A DNA stretch of 64,000 nt from Endomicrobiales bacterium (GTDB lineage Bacteria; Elusimicrobiota; Endomicrobiia; Endomicrobiales; JAFGIL01), in the NCBI GenBank assembly GCA_016929635.1, contig JAFGIL010000072.1:31622-95621 (forward strand). Direction: 5' to 3'. Position numbers and translations under genes: made by a program. Positions 19,045 through 27,838 of the stretch are shown piece after piece; position 1 is the stretch's first letter, and every line of letters starts with the position of its first letter. Below the pieces are notes generated by a model. The model was not told the origin of the DNA, made no database searches, and worked only from the letters and a program-made list of their open reading frames with translations.

Positions 19045-19802
19045 TATTTTCTTCTCAGCTTTCTTTCTATATAGGGTTGATGTATTGCATCGCTTTTATA
19101 AGTACCGCAGATAATGTACATAATAAGATTCAAAGTTAATTTCTGTGCCTCGAATCTCTGGTCCTGGCCGCCCGGTACACACTCCCAGAGGTAATTCCCG
19201 AATCTATCCTTAGCCCATGCTCCTATTATGTCATTCTGTGAATAGATCAGTGCAGTCCTTTCTGCGATGTCTATCCCTTCCAAATAGTTATTTGTTAACC
19301 TTCTGCCGCCGACTTTTCTCAATAAATAGTAAGATTTATATAATGGGTGGTCGGCAGGCAGCTTTTCCAGCTTCTTTTCCGGGAATATCCTGGTTATCTC
19401 CTTTCTAAAGGATGCATCAAACTCACTGCCCCTTAGCCCGGAAGAATCCTCTACGAAGATTAAACCTCCGTTTGCAAGGTACTTTCGTATTATTGACCTT
19501 TGCTTATCGCTGAACTCGGGGAACCTCTCGGAACCCAGAATAACTATGTACGGGGAAGAGAACAGCAAATCATCATCTATAGTAACGACACGCCTTTTTG
19601 TTACGGGTTTGATACTTGTTGTAGTAACCAGGAATTCCAAAATATCCTGCCAAGTCTCAGGATAAGGATCCCATTTACCTTCATATTTCAACTGGGTAAA
19701 AACAAATTTATCCTGATGTTGGGCATGAATTTGTAAACTTATTACCAGTAGAAGAACAAAAAATACCGAAAAACCTACAGTTATATACTTTTTTAACAAC
19801 AT
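19044..19802 (-). CDS. DUF4159 domain protein, exported
   Basis: This 252-residue protein begins with a hydrophobic signal-like segment (VGFSVFFVLLLVISLQI) and continues into a domain with FTQLKYEGKWDPYP, YIVILGSERFPEFS and GGLIFVEDSSG. That pattern fits DUF4159, an amidotransferase-like fold of unknown activity. The family is nearly always next to MoxR, DUF58 and BatA-type genes, as here. It is followed with a one-base overlap by the VWA protein, whose central domain has the same general fold, so the two may associate. It starts seven bases after the BatA-like gene. Confidence 0.75.
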   Translation of the reverse strand: MLLKKYITVGFSVFFVLLLVISLQIHAQHQDKFVFTQLKYEGKWDPYPETWQDILEFLVTTTSIKPVTKRRVVTIDDDLLFSSPYIVILGSERFPEFSDKQRSIIRKYLANGGLIFVEDSSGLRGSEFDASFRKEITRIFPEKKLEKLPADHPLYKSYYLLRKVGGRRLTNNYLEGIDIAERTALIYSQNDIIGAWAKDRFGNYLWECVPGGQDQRFEAQKLTLNLIMYIICGTYKSDAIHQPYIERKLRRK

Positions 19803-19809
19803 ATTAAAC

Positions 19810-21861
19810 CTACTTTTTAACTAAAGGATTAGCAAGAATCACTTCCAAAAGCAGCAAAAACAGAATAATAATTAGCACATATCTTGTAACATCTTTTCCG
19901 GATAATAATGCAAGAAAGTTTTTGTCCCAGTTTTCCTCATTAAGCACAATTAAAGGACTATTATTGAAATATTCCTTTAAATCTCCGATTTTAGCTGTTT
20001 TTAAATCGCTCTCTTTATAATCTTCATTTAAATTTACGGAGAAGCTGTCAATATACCTTCCTTTTGAGATGACTTTATAAATCCCGGTCTCTTCTGTATT
20101 GGTAAATATCATATCATCGCCCTTTATATCCATTTTATACATTATTCCGCTGGGAGACTTTACCATTAATCCCGGAATCCTCTTATGTTTAAATGTATCT
20201 CCAACGTTCAAAGACGATATGCTTTGATCGAGTAAAGTACCGGAGAGATACTTCACTAGGGACTGTATAAAAGGAGCAAAAACCGGGCGGCTGACCATAT
20301 TGTTCCAATCGTGGTCAGCTGTAGAAGCGCAGACAATCACCCTGCCTTTCCCATAAGAACTCTCTACTAAGTACGGCCATCCGGACGAAAGAGACAGCAG
20401 GACTCTTGAATTCCTTTTTGGCTGAAAGACAAAGCCCTCATTTACCAGAATATTGTTCCATTCAAACTCAGGAAGGGCTATTTCATCTTTTAAAATGTGG
20501 GTTTCATCTGCCCACATAATACCCTGGGAAGCTTGAGCTTTTCCCCTCTCTTCTTCTTTTTGCTGTTCAAATTTTGAACCAATGGTTACCGGCAAATAAT
20601 CTGATTTAAATTCATCAGAATAGTGGTCACCTAAAAAAACCAATATCCCTGCCCCAGAATCAATAAATCCTTTTATTTTTTCGTAGTTTTTCCTTAAATT
20701 TGCCAGTATAACAACATTAGGTTTGTTCTTTTCCAGACTGAATTTGGGTGTATCAACTTCATTTTCAGTTATTACTTCAGCATATGGCAATGCTTTACGT
20801 AAATAAAAGCTTTCTGCGGTTATTCCCCCGAATTTAGGATCCCCGTCAATAATCCATACTTTATATGGCTTTGGCCTTTCTGCATGCAGATAAAATACAT
20901 TATCAACATACAAATTGTCTTTTTCCAGCCTGACTTCTGCCTCAAGGCTTATCCTTTTATCAGGATAATAAAACCTGTTTATTACTCTATCACTACTGCC
21001 CAAGCTGAGCATATCACCGCCCATTTTTTTATTGTCAATAATGTAATCCAAAGGCCAATTTCTTGCAGCACTGAAATTGCTTATTTTAGAGGTAGTTTCT
21101 ATCAGCCAATTTTTCCTTGATTCATCGAACTGTGACTTAACTTCACTGATATAGATATTCTCACCATCTCCGGGCTGAAACAATAATACCTTAACATTTG
21201 TAACTTCTTTCGAGGCATCTTCGCTTAATCGGTTATCAAACCCATTCTTCATCATATCTGACAGTATCACTATGGCCTGGTTAGAATCCGGGCTCTGGTT
21301 TAGAAGTTTTCTCGCAACCGGCCATGCTACACTTATATCTGTAGGGCGATTGGTAATTTTTAATTTATCCAGCATATTAACAAGATATGCTTTATCATTG
21401 CTTAATCCCGGAGTAGCAGTCTCTATCCTGTCAGAATAGGAAATAATACCAATTCTATCTTTTGGCGACAGCATGGAAACTATCTCTTCTGCTATAGCTA
21501 AAAACCTGTCAAAACGTGTTTTCCCGGTTTCAATGTAGCCCATTGAATAAGATGCATCTATTAAAATCACTATTGCCAGCGCCCTTTCTTTTCCTTTTTG
21601 CTGGGACACACTGCCAAATTGAACCATGGGCCTTGCAAAGAAGAGTATCAGTAAAACCAGGATTGAAGTTCTTGTTAAAAGAAGCAGGTACTGTCTTAAC
21701 CTAAATTTATTTTTTACTTTTTCCAGAGCCAGCTTCAGGAATCTTAAATCACTGAACTCTATTTTTTTGGGATTTTTTTTAAAGAAAAAATGCAGGATTA
21801 CAGGCAATAAAGAAACGGGTAAGGCCCACAAAATATTCGTATTTATAAATGAAAGGTTCAT
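19810..21861 (-). CDS. BatA-like membrane protein with VWA domain
   Basis: This 683-residue protein starts with the BatA N-terminal region (PF07584 type): a first helix around residues 10-27, a basic loop FKKNPKKIEFSDLRFL, and a second helix around 60-77. A VWA domain with MIDAS motif DASYS follows near residue 97. The middle is a beta-rich region, then another fold with VWIIDGDPKFGG and VILANLRKN, and a single membrane helix closes the chain (YVLIIILFLLLLEVIL). The protein should hang in the periplasm from the inner membrane. In related operons, MoxR ATPases act on VWA proteins; the client here is not known. It lies 51 bases after DUF58. Confidence 0.8.
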   Translation of the reverse strand: MNLSFINTNILWALPVSLLPVILHFFFKKNPKKIEFSDLRFLKLALEKVKNKFRLRQYLLLLTRTSILVLLILFFARPMVQFGSVSQQKGKERALAIVILIDASYSMGYIETGKTRFDRFLAIAEEIVSMLSPKDRIGIISYSDRIETATPGLSNDKAYLVNMLDKLKITNRPTDISVAWPVARKLLNQSPDSNQAIVILSDMMKNGFDNRLSEDASKEVTNVKVLLFQPGDGENIYISEVKSQFDESRKNWLIETTSKISNFSAARNWPLDYIIDNKKMGGDMLSLGSSDRVINRFYYPDKRISLEAEVRLEKDNLYVDNVFYLHAERPKPYKVWIIDGDPKFGGITAESFYLRKALPYAEVITENEVDTPKFSLEKNKPNVVILANLRKNYEKIKGFIDSGAGILVFLGDHYSDEFKSDYLPVTIGSKFEQQKEEERGKAQASQGIMWADETHILKDEIALPEFEWNNILVNEGFVFQPKRNSRVLLSLSSGWPYLVESSYGKGRVIVCASTADHDWNNMVSRPVFAPFIQSLVKYLSGTLLDQSISSLNVGDTFKHKRIPGLMVKSPSGIMYKMDIKGDDMIFTNTEETGIYKVISKGRYIDSFSVNLNEDYKESDLKTAKIGDLKEYFNNSPLIVLNEENWDKNFLALLSGKDVTRYVLIIILFLLLLEVILANPLVKK

Positions 21862-21912
21862 AAAATCACAACTTTTTAGAGTCTATTCTTTTCTATCGTA
21901 AATATATAACAT

Positions 21913-22788
21913 TTAGGATCTGTGGGTTAAGCAGCGGCCCAAAGCTAACTCAAGCGGAGTATTCGTTGTAATCATATTGTAATCTATACCCACTTTATTA
22001 AATCCGATTTTATATTCATCAATAAACTGATTGAAGAGCCTTTTATATTCGCTGCGGATTGTATCAGAATCCACAAAAAGCTCTTCTTTATTCTCCAAAT
22101 GTATGAAGTTGCTCTCGCCTATGTAATCAAATCTTACTTCCTGCGGGTCCAATATCTGAAAAACTATTATTTCGTGATGCCTGAAGCGAAGGTACTTCAA
22201 TGCGCGCAGGACTTCCCCCGGTTCTGACATTAAATCAGATATGAATATTATTAATCCGCGCCTTTTAAGATGCTGGCTGAAATTCTTAAGGACATCCCCT
22301 ATTTTAGTCTCTCCCCCGCTTACAAGGCTATCTAATTTGTCGAAAAGCAGTGATAGGTGTGACAGCTGATTGCGCGGAGGTATGTAAAATCTGAGTTCTG
22401 AATCAAATACCCCTAATGCAACCGCATCTTCCTGTCGTAAAAGCAGATAAGATATGGCAGCGGAAAGATAAGTCGCATATTCCAGCTTGGTTATGTTTCC
22501 CCTGGATGCAAAATTCATTGAGCCTGAAGCATCTAACAATACATTTGCCCTGAGATTAGTTTCATCCTGGAACTGTTTTACAAAAAACTTATCTGACCGC
22601 CCGAAAACCTTCCAGTCAATATGCCTTAATTCATCCCCATAAGAATACTCCCTGTGCTGGGCAAACTCCAGGGAATGCCCCCTATAAGGGCTGCTGTGCA
22701 AACCCGAAAGCATGCCTTCAACAACATACTTTGCTTTAAGGCGTATATTTGCCAATTTAGCTAATACAACAGGATCGATAAACTTCAA
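21913..22788 (-). CDS. DUF58 domain protein
   Basis: This 291-residue soluble protein carries the DUF58 signature: GLHSSPYRGHSLEFAQHREY, then GDELRHIDWKVFGRSD. A degenerate VWA-like segment follows, LDASGSM at about residue 90. The family is the usual partner of MoxR AAA+ ATPases and is probably the adaptor between the ATPase and membrane VWA proteins. The first codon is TTG with no clear Shine-Dalgarno, but the length and alignment with the family support this start. It lies 18 bases after moxR, so translation may depend on coupling. Confidence 0.85.
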   Translation of the reverse strand: MKFIDPVVLAKLANIRLKAKYVVEGMLSGLHSSPYRGHSLEFAQHREYSYGDELRHIDWKVFGRSDKFFVKQFQDETNLRANVLLDASGSMNFASRGNITKLEYATYLSAAISYLLLRQEDAVALGVFDSELRFYIPPRNQLSHLSLLFDKLDSLVSGGETKIGDVLKNFSQHLKRRGLIIFISDLMSEPGEVLRALKYLRFRHHEIIVFQILDPQEVRFDYIGESNFIHLENKEELFVDSDTIRSEYKRLFNQFIDEYKIGFNKVGIDYNMITTNTPLELALGRCLTHRS

Positions 22789-22806
22789 TTTAGTTATTTT
22801 TTTGCT

Positions 22807-23808
22807 CTATTCCTGAAATTTTTCCAGCAGCCAATCAATAATCTTTTCGGAACTAATGCCTTCTGCTTCTGCATTAAAGTTTATTAAAATACGATGCCGC
22901 AGGCTTGTATATGCCACTGCCCGTATATCTTCTATTGATGCCGCAAACCTTCCGTTCAGTATGGCCCTGGCTTTTGCTCCGAGTATCAAAGACTGTGCGC
23001 CCCTAGGGCCAGCGCCCCAGTTAACAAACTTCTTAACAAAGTCAGGGCAATCCTCTTCCTTTGGCCTTGAAGCCCTTGTTAGTTTTACTGCGTATTCCAC
23101 GATGTAATCAGCCGCAGGGACACGTCTTACTATTTCCTGCAGGTTCAGGATTTCTTTTGCGGTCAGGAGTTTTTTCAGGCTTGGCTTATAGGCGCTTGTT
23201 GTCTGTGTAATGATGGATTTTTCCTCATCCTTTTTGGGATAATCAATATTTATCTGGAAGAAAAAGCGGTCCAGCTGGGCTTCGGGCAGCGGATAAGTTC
23301 CTTCCTGTTCTATCGGATTCTGCGTGGCAAGCACAAAAAACGGCAGTTCCAAAGGGTATGTATGGCCCCCTGCGGTAATTTTATATTCCTGCATTGCCTG
23401 GAGTAAAGCTGCCTGTGTTTTCGGAGGTGTCCTGTTAATTTCATCAGCCAAGATAATCTGGCCGAATAAAGGCCCTTTTACAAACCTGAAAGACCTTTTT
23501 CCTGTTGCCGGGTCCTGCTCTATAACGTCCGTGCCGGTGATATCTGCTGGCATTAGGTCCGGCGTAAACTGTATCCTGTTGAATTCCAGATCCAGGATTT
23601 CAGCAAGGCTTGATATCAGCAGGGTTTTGGCAAGGCCTGGAACACCGACAACCAATACATGCCCTTTTGAAAATAAAGCTATGAGAAGTTTTTCTATAAC
23701 TTCATTCTGCCCCACTATTACCTTGGACAGCTGTTCGCATATGGAGCTATATGCTTCCCGCAGCTTTTCAACTAGAGCCAGATCCTTCTTTTTAATATCT
23801 TCACTCAT
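22807..23808 (-). CDS. MoxR-family AAA+ ATPase
   Basis: The protein has a Walker A GVPGLAKT, a Walker B region ILADEINRTPPKTQ, a sensor 1 block ATQNPIEQEGTYPLPEAQLD and an arginine-finger region, all diagnostic of the MoxR group. These hexameric ATPases assemble or activate complexes, usually together with VWA-domain proteins. The ORF track starts five codons earlier at a TTG. I prefer the ATG at 23808 because GGAGG lies eight bases before it, giving 333 residues. It is the first gene after a strong promoter and leads the cluster of DUF58, BatA-like, DUF4159, VWA and glycosylation genes. Confidence 0.92.
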   Translation of the reverse strand: MSEDIKKKDLALVEKLREAYSSICEQLSKVIVGQNEVIEKLLIALFSKGHVLVVGVPGLAKTLLISSLAEILDLEFNRIQFTPDLMPADITGTDVIEQDPATGKRSFRFVKGPLFGQIILADEINRTPPKTQAALLQAMQEYKITAGGHTYPLELPFFVLATQNPIEQEGTYPLPEAQLDRFFFQINIDYPKKDEEKSIITQTTSAYKPSLKKLLTAKEILNLQEIVRRVPAADYIVEYAVKLTRASRPKEEDCPDFVKKFVNWGAGPRGAQSLILGAKARAILNGRFAASIEDIRAVAYTSLRHRILINFNAEAEGISSEKIIDWLLEKFQE

Positions 23809-23858
23809 TGTTTTAACCTCCAATATAAAATTATTTATTATTGTTTATAGTTATTTAA

Positions 23859-23887
23859 ATTATATCGAATTTTTAGTAATGTTTCAA
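23859..23887 (-). promoter_or_regulatory. Predicted sigma-70-type promoter of the moxR cluster
   Basis: On the minus strand TTGAAA is followed after exactly 17 bases by TATAAT, five and six matches to the consensus hexamers. The start of transcription would fall near 23852, about 45 bases before the moxR ATG, leaving room for the GGAGG ribosome binding site. It sits just after the Xer gene in an AT-rich gap and is one of the best promoter matches seen in the window. Confidence 0.75.
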
Positions 23888-23913
23888 TGAGGAAAGTTTA
23901 TAATACTCAGGTT

Positions 23914-24798
23914 TTAGCCTCTGGGATGGTACTTTTTGTGTAGTTCTTTTAACCTTTCTTTGTTTACATGCGTGTAGATTTGGGTGGTTGAAATGGAGCT
24001 GTGGCCTAACATCTCCTGGACGAATCTTAAATCCGCCCCGTGTGCCAGCATGTGGGAGGCAAAGGAATGCCTTAAAGTATGCGGGGTTATCCTTTTGGAG
24101 ATGTTCGCCTTTTTTGAGTAATTCTTCAGCTGGCGCCAAAACTCGATTCTCGAAAGGCTTCTTCCAAGCTTGCTGAGAAATAATGCAGAATTATCAATTA
24201 TTTTCTTCCTTTTATTCCTTATTTCCAAGTATTTCTGCAGATACTTTTTTGCAATCTTCCCTAAAGGGACCAATCTCTCTTTGTTGCCTTTTCCTATAAT
24301 CCTTACAAAGCCAAGGTCCAGGTTCAGATTTTGCAGCTTTAAGCCTACAAGCTCCGAAACCCTTAAACCGGTTGCGTAAATAAGTTCAATCATTGCCCTG
24401 TTCCGGATATCTCGTTCCTTTTCCCCTGATATCGCATTTAACAGATGCTCTACCTCATCCTGGGTTAACAGGTTTGGAAGTTTAACCGGGACTCTAGGCA
24501 ATACCACATCAGCCGAAGGGTCCTGGGACACATAGCCTTCTGCGTTCAGGAATTTATGGAACTGCCTTAGCGTTTCTATCATCCTGCAAAGCGAACGCGG
24601 CTTTAATCCGTCAGTTTTTTTCTGCCATAAAAACTCGGTTATGTCCTGATGCTGAATGCTATTTAATCTCTTCTTGATTTTTTTCAGGTATTTAAAGTAG
24701 TGTTTGAGATCAGATTTGTATGAAATGATTGTATTTTTGCTCAGCCCTTTTTCTGCGGTTAAGTATGACGTGAATTCATTTAAGTATGCTTCTTCCAT
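23914..24798 (-). CDS. xerD: Xer-type tyrosine recombinase
   Basis: This 294-residue protein has the full catalytic set of tyrosine recombinases: Arg in ATGLRVSEL, Lys in [12 protein letters not shown], HxxR in HTLRHSF, His in MLGHSS and the nucleophile Tyr in IYTHV. The N-terminal SAM-like domain begins [16 protein letters not shown]. Length and motifs fit housekeeping XerC/XerD, which resolve chromosome dimers at dif; no mobile element surrounds it. Whether it is XerC or XerD is uncertain, and the symbol is a best guess. It abuts the metallo-hydrolase gene and is followed by the moxR promoter. No terminator is obvious in the gap. Confidence 0.85.
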   Translation of the reverse strand: MEEAYLNEFTSYLTAEKGLSKNTIISYKSDLKHYFKYLKKIKKRLNSIQHQDITEFLWQKKTDGLKPRSLCRMIETLRQFHKFLNAEGYVSQDPSADVVLPRVPVKLPNLLTQDEVEHLLNAISGEKERDIRNRAMIELIYATGLRVSELVGLKLQNLNLDLGFVRIIGKGNKERLVPLGKIAKKYLQKYLEIRNKRKKIIDNSALFLSKLGRSLSRIEFWRQLKNYSKKANISKRITPHTLRHSFASHMLAHGADLRFVQEMLGHSSISTTQIYTHVNKERLKELHKKYHPRG

Positions 24799-25452
24799 TT
24801 AGATATTCTCGCCTGTCAAAAATGGATTGTTTTCCAATTCATTCTTGATTGTAGTAGTATCACCATGCCCGGGAAGTACTTTTAAATCAGGATCTAATTT
24901 TTTGTATATCTCCAATGACTTCATTAAGTCCTTTCCGTTGCCGCCCGGAAAATCCCAACGGCCTATGGAGGAACGGAAAAGAGTGTCTCCGGTAAATAAC
25001 AGGTCTTCAACTAATAAATTTATGCCTCCTGGAGTGTGTCCGGGAGTATGAATAATTTTACCCTTCAAACTGCCTACTTCTATAGTCTGGCCGTCTTCAA
25101 GCAACACATCGGCTTCAGGAGATACGAGCGGCGGGCCTACAAGCAGAGAACCATTATATGAAGTATCCCTCAAATACTGCGCATCAGCCTTATGTATGTA
25201 GAGAGGAACTTTATATTTATTTATCATATCCTCGTTTGCACCTATATGGTCTGCATGAGCATGAGTATTTAATATTCCGACTATCTTAAAATTATTTGCT
25301 TCTATCTCCCTGATAATTTCTTCCGGTTCTGCTCCAGGGTCGATTATTAAAGTTTCTTTAGTGTCTGCATCCGCAAGCAAATAACAATTACTGGCAAGCG
25401 GCCCTACAACAATGGATTCTAGTATGTATCTGCTTTTTTTCTTCATTCTCAC
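24799..25452 (-). CDS. Metallo-beta-lactamase-fold hydrolase, glyoxalase II-like
   Basis: This 217-residue protein carries the zinc-binding signature THAHADHIG, then HTPGHTPGG, TGDTLF and the final GHGDTT. This is the pattern of small hydroxyacylglutathione hydrolase-like proteins (YcbL type) that hydrolyse thioesters. The substrate cannot be read from the sequence. There is no signal peptide. The first codon in the track is GTG; an ATG follows two codons later at 25446, and neither has a strong Shine-Dalgarno. A TGGTATAAT extended -10 motif overlaps the end of pgpA just upstream, so a short-leader transcript is possible. Confidence 0.82.
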   Translation of the reverse strand: MRMKKKSRYILESIVVGPLASNCYLLADADTKETLIIDPGAEPEEIIREIEANNFKIVGILNTHAHADHIGANEDMINKYKVPLYIHKADAQYLRDTSYNGSLLVGPPLVSPEADVLLEDGQTIEVGSLKGKIIHTPGHTPGGINLLVEDLLFTGDTLFRSSIGRWDFPGGNGKDLMKSLEIYKKLDPDLKVLPGHGDTTTIKNELENNPFLTGENI

Positions 25453-25457
25453 TTCTA

Positions 25458-25913
25458 TTATACCAGTTTATTTATGTAATAAAATGCATGCAAAACAATA
25501 TTGGCAAAAACTCCTGCCAAAATATCATCTAACATTATACCATAACCGCCTTTAAAGGATTGTACCTTTTTTATAATTAATGGTTTGTATATATCGAAAA
25601 ACCTGAACAAAACTACTGCAGTAAAAAGTATTTCCAGCCTTTTTGGCAAAAACAACATCGTTATCCAGAAACCGACTATTTCGTCTATGATTATACGTTT
25701 ATCATCCTTTATTCCAAAAGCGTTCTCAGCTTTGCTGCAGATTTCAAGCGAAATAACCGCAGTTAATGCTGTAATCGATAAAATTAGCAGGTTATTTTTT
25801 GGGAAGAGGTACCAGTAAATAAAAGCAGATAATAATGTTCCGAGGGTGCCCGGAGCTAAAGGGAAGTATCCAACGCCGAATCCCGAAGCTAATATCTTCG
25901 TCAATAAATTCAT
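25458..25913 (-). CDS. pgpA: Phosphatidylglycerophosphatase A
   Basis: This 151-residue membrane protein begins KILASGFGVGYFPLAPGTLGTL, the PgpA signature, and later has DDKRIIIDEIVGFW and GYGIMLDDILAGVFAN, whose acidic residues bind Mg2+. It removes the phosphate from phosphatidylglycerophosphate to make phosphatidylglycerol in the inner membrane. It overlaps the preceding pgsA by four bases (ATGA), so the two consecutive steps of the pathway are translationally coupled. The length is normal for the family. Confidence 0.92.
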   Translation of the reverse strand: MNLLTKILASGFGVGYFPLAPGTLGTLLSAFIYWYLFPKNNLLILSITALTAVISLEICSKAENAFGIKDDKRIIIDEIVGFWITMLFLPKRLEILFTAVVLFRFFDIYKPLIIKKVQSFKGGYGIMLDDILAGVFANIVLHAFYYINKLV

Positions 25914-26524
25914 TCTTTTAACAATTCTTTGTGTTTATTTATATAGCTTAACCCGGAATAAATAGTGAGAATTGTGGTTAGAAGCATTAACCAGTAAGGC
26001 ATTTTTATCAGAACCCAGCCAAGAAAATAATTCATGCCGGATGAGGTAAGCAGCTCTTTTGATCTGAAACCGTAAAATTTCCACAATGCAGAATCAACTA
26101 TAAGAATAAGCAATAAGACAATTATCGATATTATCTGTGTTGTTGTCTTAAACTTCCCAGACCTATGCGCAGGGATAACAACGTTTTTTGATGCTGCAAT
26201 TAAACGCAAACCGGTTATAACAAATTCTCTTGAAATAATCAGCACTACCATCCATGCAGGTACATTCAATTCCTTTAACCCGACAAAAGATATTAATACT
26301 GCCGAGATAATTAATTTATCTGCCAGGGGATCAAGAAATATTCCAAGCGTTGTAACTGTATTATTCCTTCTTGCAATGATCCCGTCAAATGTATCTGTAA
26401 GAGCAGCACCGACAAAAAACAGCAAAGCCAGCACTCTTGTCCAGAAATTATCCAGATACATAAATACAATAAGAAATGGTACAACAAATATTCGCGCTAA
26501 AGTCAATTTATTCGCTAAATTCAA
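25910..26524 (-). CDS. pgsA: CDP-diacylglycerol--glycerol-3-phosphate 3-phosphatidyltransferase
   Basis: This 204-residue membrane protein has the exact CDP-alcohol phosphotransferase motif, DG-x2-AR-x8-G-x3-D-x3-D, in the stretch from DGIIARR to FLDPLADK. It makes phosphatidylglycerophosphate from CDP-diacylglycerol and glycerol-3-phosphate. Four to five hydrophobic helices are visible. The start codon is TTG, three bases after the rimO stop. AGGAG lies seven bases upstream, which supports this choice. The next gene, pgpA, encodes the following enzyme of the pathway. Confidence 0.92.
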   Translation of the reverse strand: MNLANKLTLARIFVVPFLIVFMYLDNFWTRVLALLFFVGAALTDTFDGIIARRNNTVTTLGIFLDPLADKLIISAVLISFVGLKELNVPAWMVVLIISREFVITGLRLIAASKNVVIPAHRSGKFKTTTQIISIIVLLLILIVDSALWKFYGFRSKELLTSSGMNYFLGWVLIKMPYWLMLLTTILTIYSGLSYINKHKELLKE

Positions 26525-26527
26525 AGT

Positions 26528-27838
26528 TTATCTCCTGTCGATTACTTCACCAATCAGGTCATAACCCTTTTGGCCTGTAATTTTTATCCTGCAAAACTCT
26601 CCGGTTTTTGCATCGCCTTTCACAAATATCTTGCTATCCACTTCCGGTGCCTGAAAATAAGAGCGGCCGACAAAATAATTACCTTTTTTTTCATGGTTTT
26701 CAACCAGGACTTCCATAGTCGCGCCAATTCTGCCTTTATTCTTTTTGTTGACTATTTTCCTTTGAAGCAGCATTAACTGCTGCTTTCTTTTATGTTTCAC
26801 ACTGTCTGATACCTGATTGCTTAAACAGTTTGACCTTATTTGAGGATGCGGAGAGTATTCAAAGACACCAAGATGGTCAAACCAACCTTCTGATACAAAA
26901 TCATATAATTCCCTGAACTCGTTCTCTGTTTCCCCCGGAAAACCGACAATAAATGTTGTCCTCAGGGACAAATCAGGAATAGATTTTTTTATATTCTCTA
27001 ATAGCTTTCTGATATCTCCCGGTCTGCCCATAGAGCGCAATACTCTGTTGCTCACATGCTGCAAAGGCAAGTCCAGGTATTTACAGATTTTATCCTCATC
27101 CTTCAATGTTCTAATGAACTCATCATTAACTGATTTAGGATATGAATATAACACTCTAATCAATTTAAGTTTTTTTATCCGGGCTAACTTTTTCAATAAT
27201 TCGGATAATTTAAAAGAACCATACAAATCCTTGCCGTAACTGGTTGTATCCTGGCTGATTAATACCAGCTCCTTAATCCCCTCATCAGCCAACTCCTCGG
27301 CTTCTCTGAGTATGGATTCCATACTTCTGCTTAAATAAGGGCCTCTTAAAGCTGGAATGAGGCAATAACTGCACCTGTGGCTGCATCCTTCCGCTATTCT
27401 TATATAAGTTGTAACAAGATTAGTAGAAAGCAGACGCGGGGAGTTCGACTCCAACAAACCGCCCGGAGAATTAACAACAACTCTCCTTTTTCCTGTTATA
27501 ACATCTTGTATCTGATCCAAATGCCCTGTGCCAATTATGCCATCTACACAAGGGAATTCATTAAAAATATTTTCCCCTTCTTCCTGTGCCATGCATCCCG
27601 AAACAATCAACCTCTGCAATTTACCGCTTTTTTTAAGTTTTGACAGGACGTTAATTACATTCCCGGATTCTTTTTTGGCTTCCGAGATAAACGCACAGGT
27701 ATGCACTAAAACGCAATCAGCTTTATTAATATCTGTGGTTAAATTCCAGTTGTTTTCATTTAGAATCCCTGCCAGAGACTCACCTTCGACAATATTCTTA
27801 GGGCAGCCCAAGGTTATCAGACATATATTATTTGACAT
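26528..27838 (-). CDS. rimO: Ribosomal protein uS12 methylthiotransferase
   Basis: The protein has an N-terminal MTTase domain with TLGCPKNIVEGE, a radical SAM motif CSHRCSYC (CxxxCxxC), the RimO-type LIPALRGPYLSRSM after it, and a C-terminal TRAM domain. RimO adds a methylthio group to the conserved aspartate of ribosomal protein S12, using two iron-sulfur clusters. The track begins at 27874 inside the RodZ-like gene. The ATG at 27838 gives the usual short leader before LGCPKN, and the ATG at 27856 with GGGGA upstream is an alternative. It overlaps the previous gene slightly and is followed by pgsA. Confidence 0.93.
   Translation of the reverse strand: MSNNICLITLGCPKNIVEGESLAGILNENNWNLTTDINKADCVLVHTCAFISEAKKESGNVINVLSKLKKSGKLQRLIVSGCMAQEEGENIFNEFPCVDGIIGTGHLDQIQDVITGKRRVVVNSPGGLLESNSPRLLSTNLVTTYIRIAEGCSHRCSYCLIPALRGPYLSRSMESILREAEELADEGIKELVLISQDTTSYGKDLYGSFKLSELLKKLARIKKLKLIRVLYSYPKSVNDEFIRTLKDEDKICKYLDLPLQHVSNRVLRSMGRPGDIRKLLENIKKSIPDLSLRTTFIVGFPGETENEFRELYDFVSEGWFDHLGVFEYSPHPQIRSNCLSNQVSDSVKHKRKQQLMLLQRKIVNKKNKGRIGATMEVLVENHEKKGNYFVGRSYFQAPEVDSKIFVKGDAKTGEFCRIKITGQKGYDLIGEVIDRR

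Noticed and set aside
23873-24139. Minus-strand ORF of 88 residues overlapping the Xer gene
   Set aside because: It lies in another frame of the C-terminal catalytic part of the recombinase, which has all its motifs intact.
23914-24798. Phage or integron integrase
   Set aside because: The gene has housekeeping Xer length and motifs, and no attachment site, cassette array or phage gene is visible around it.
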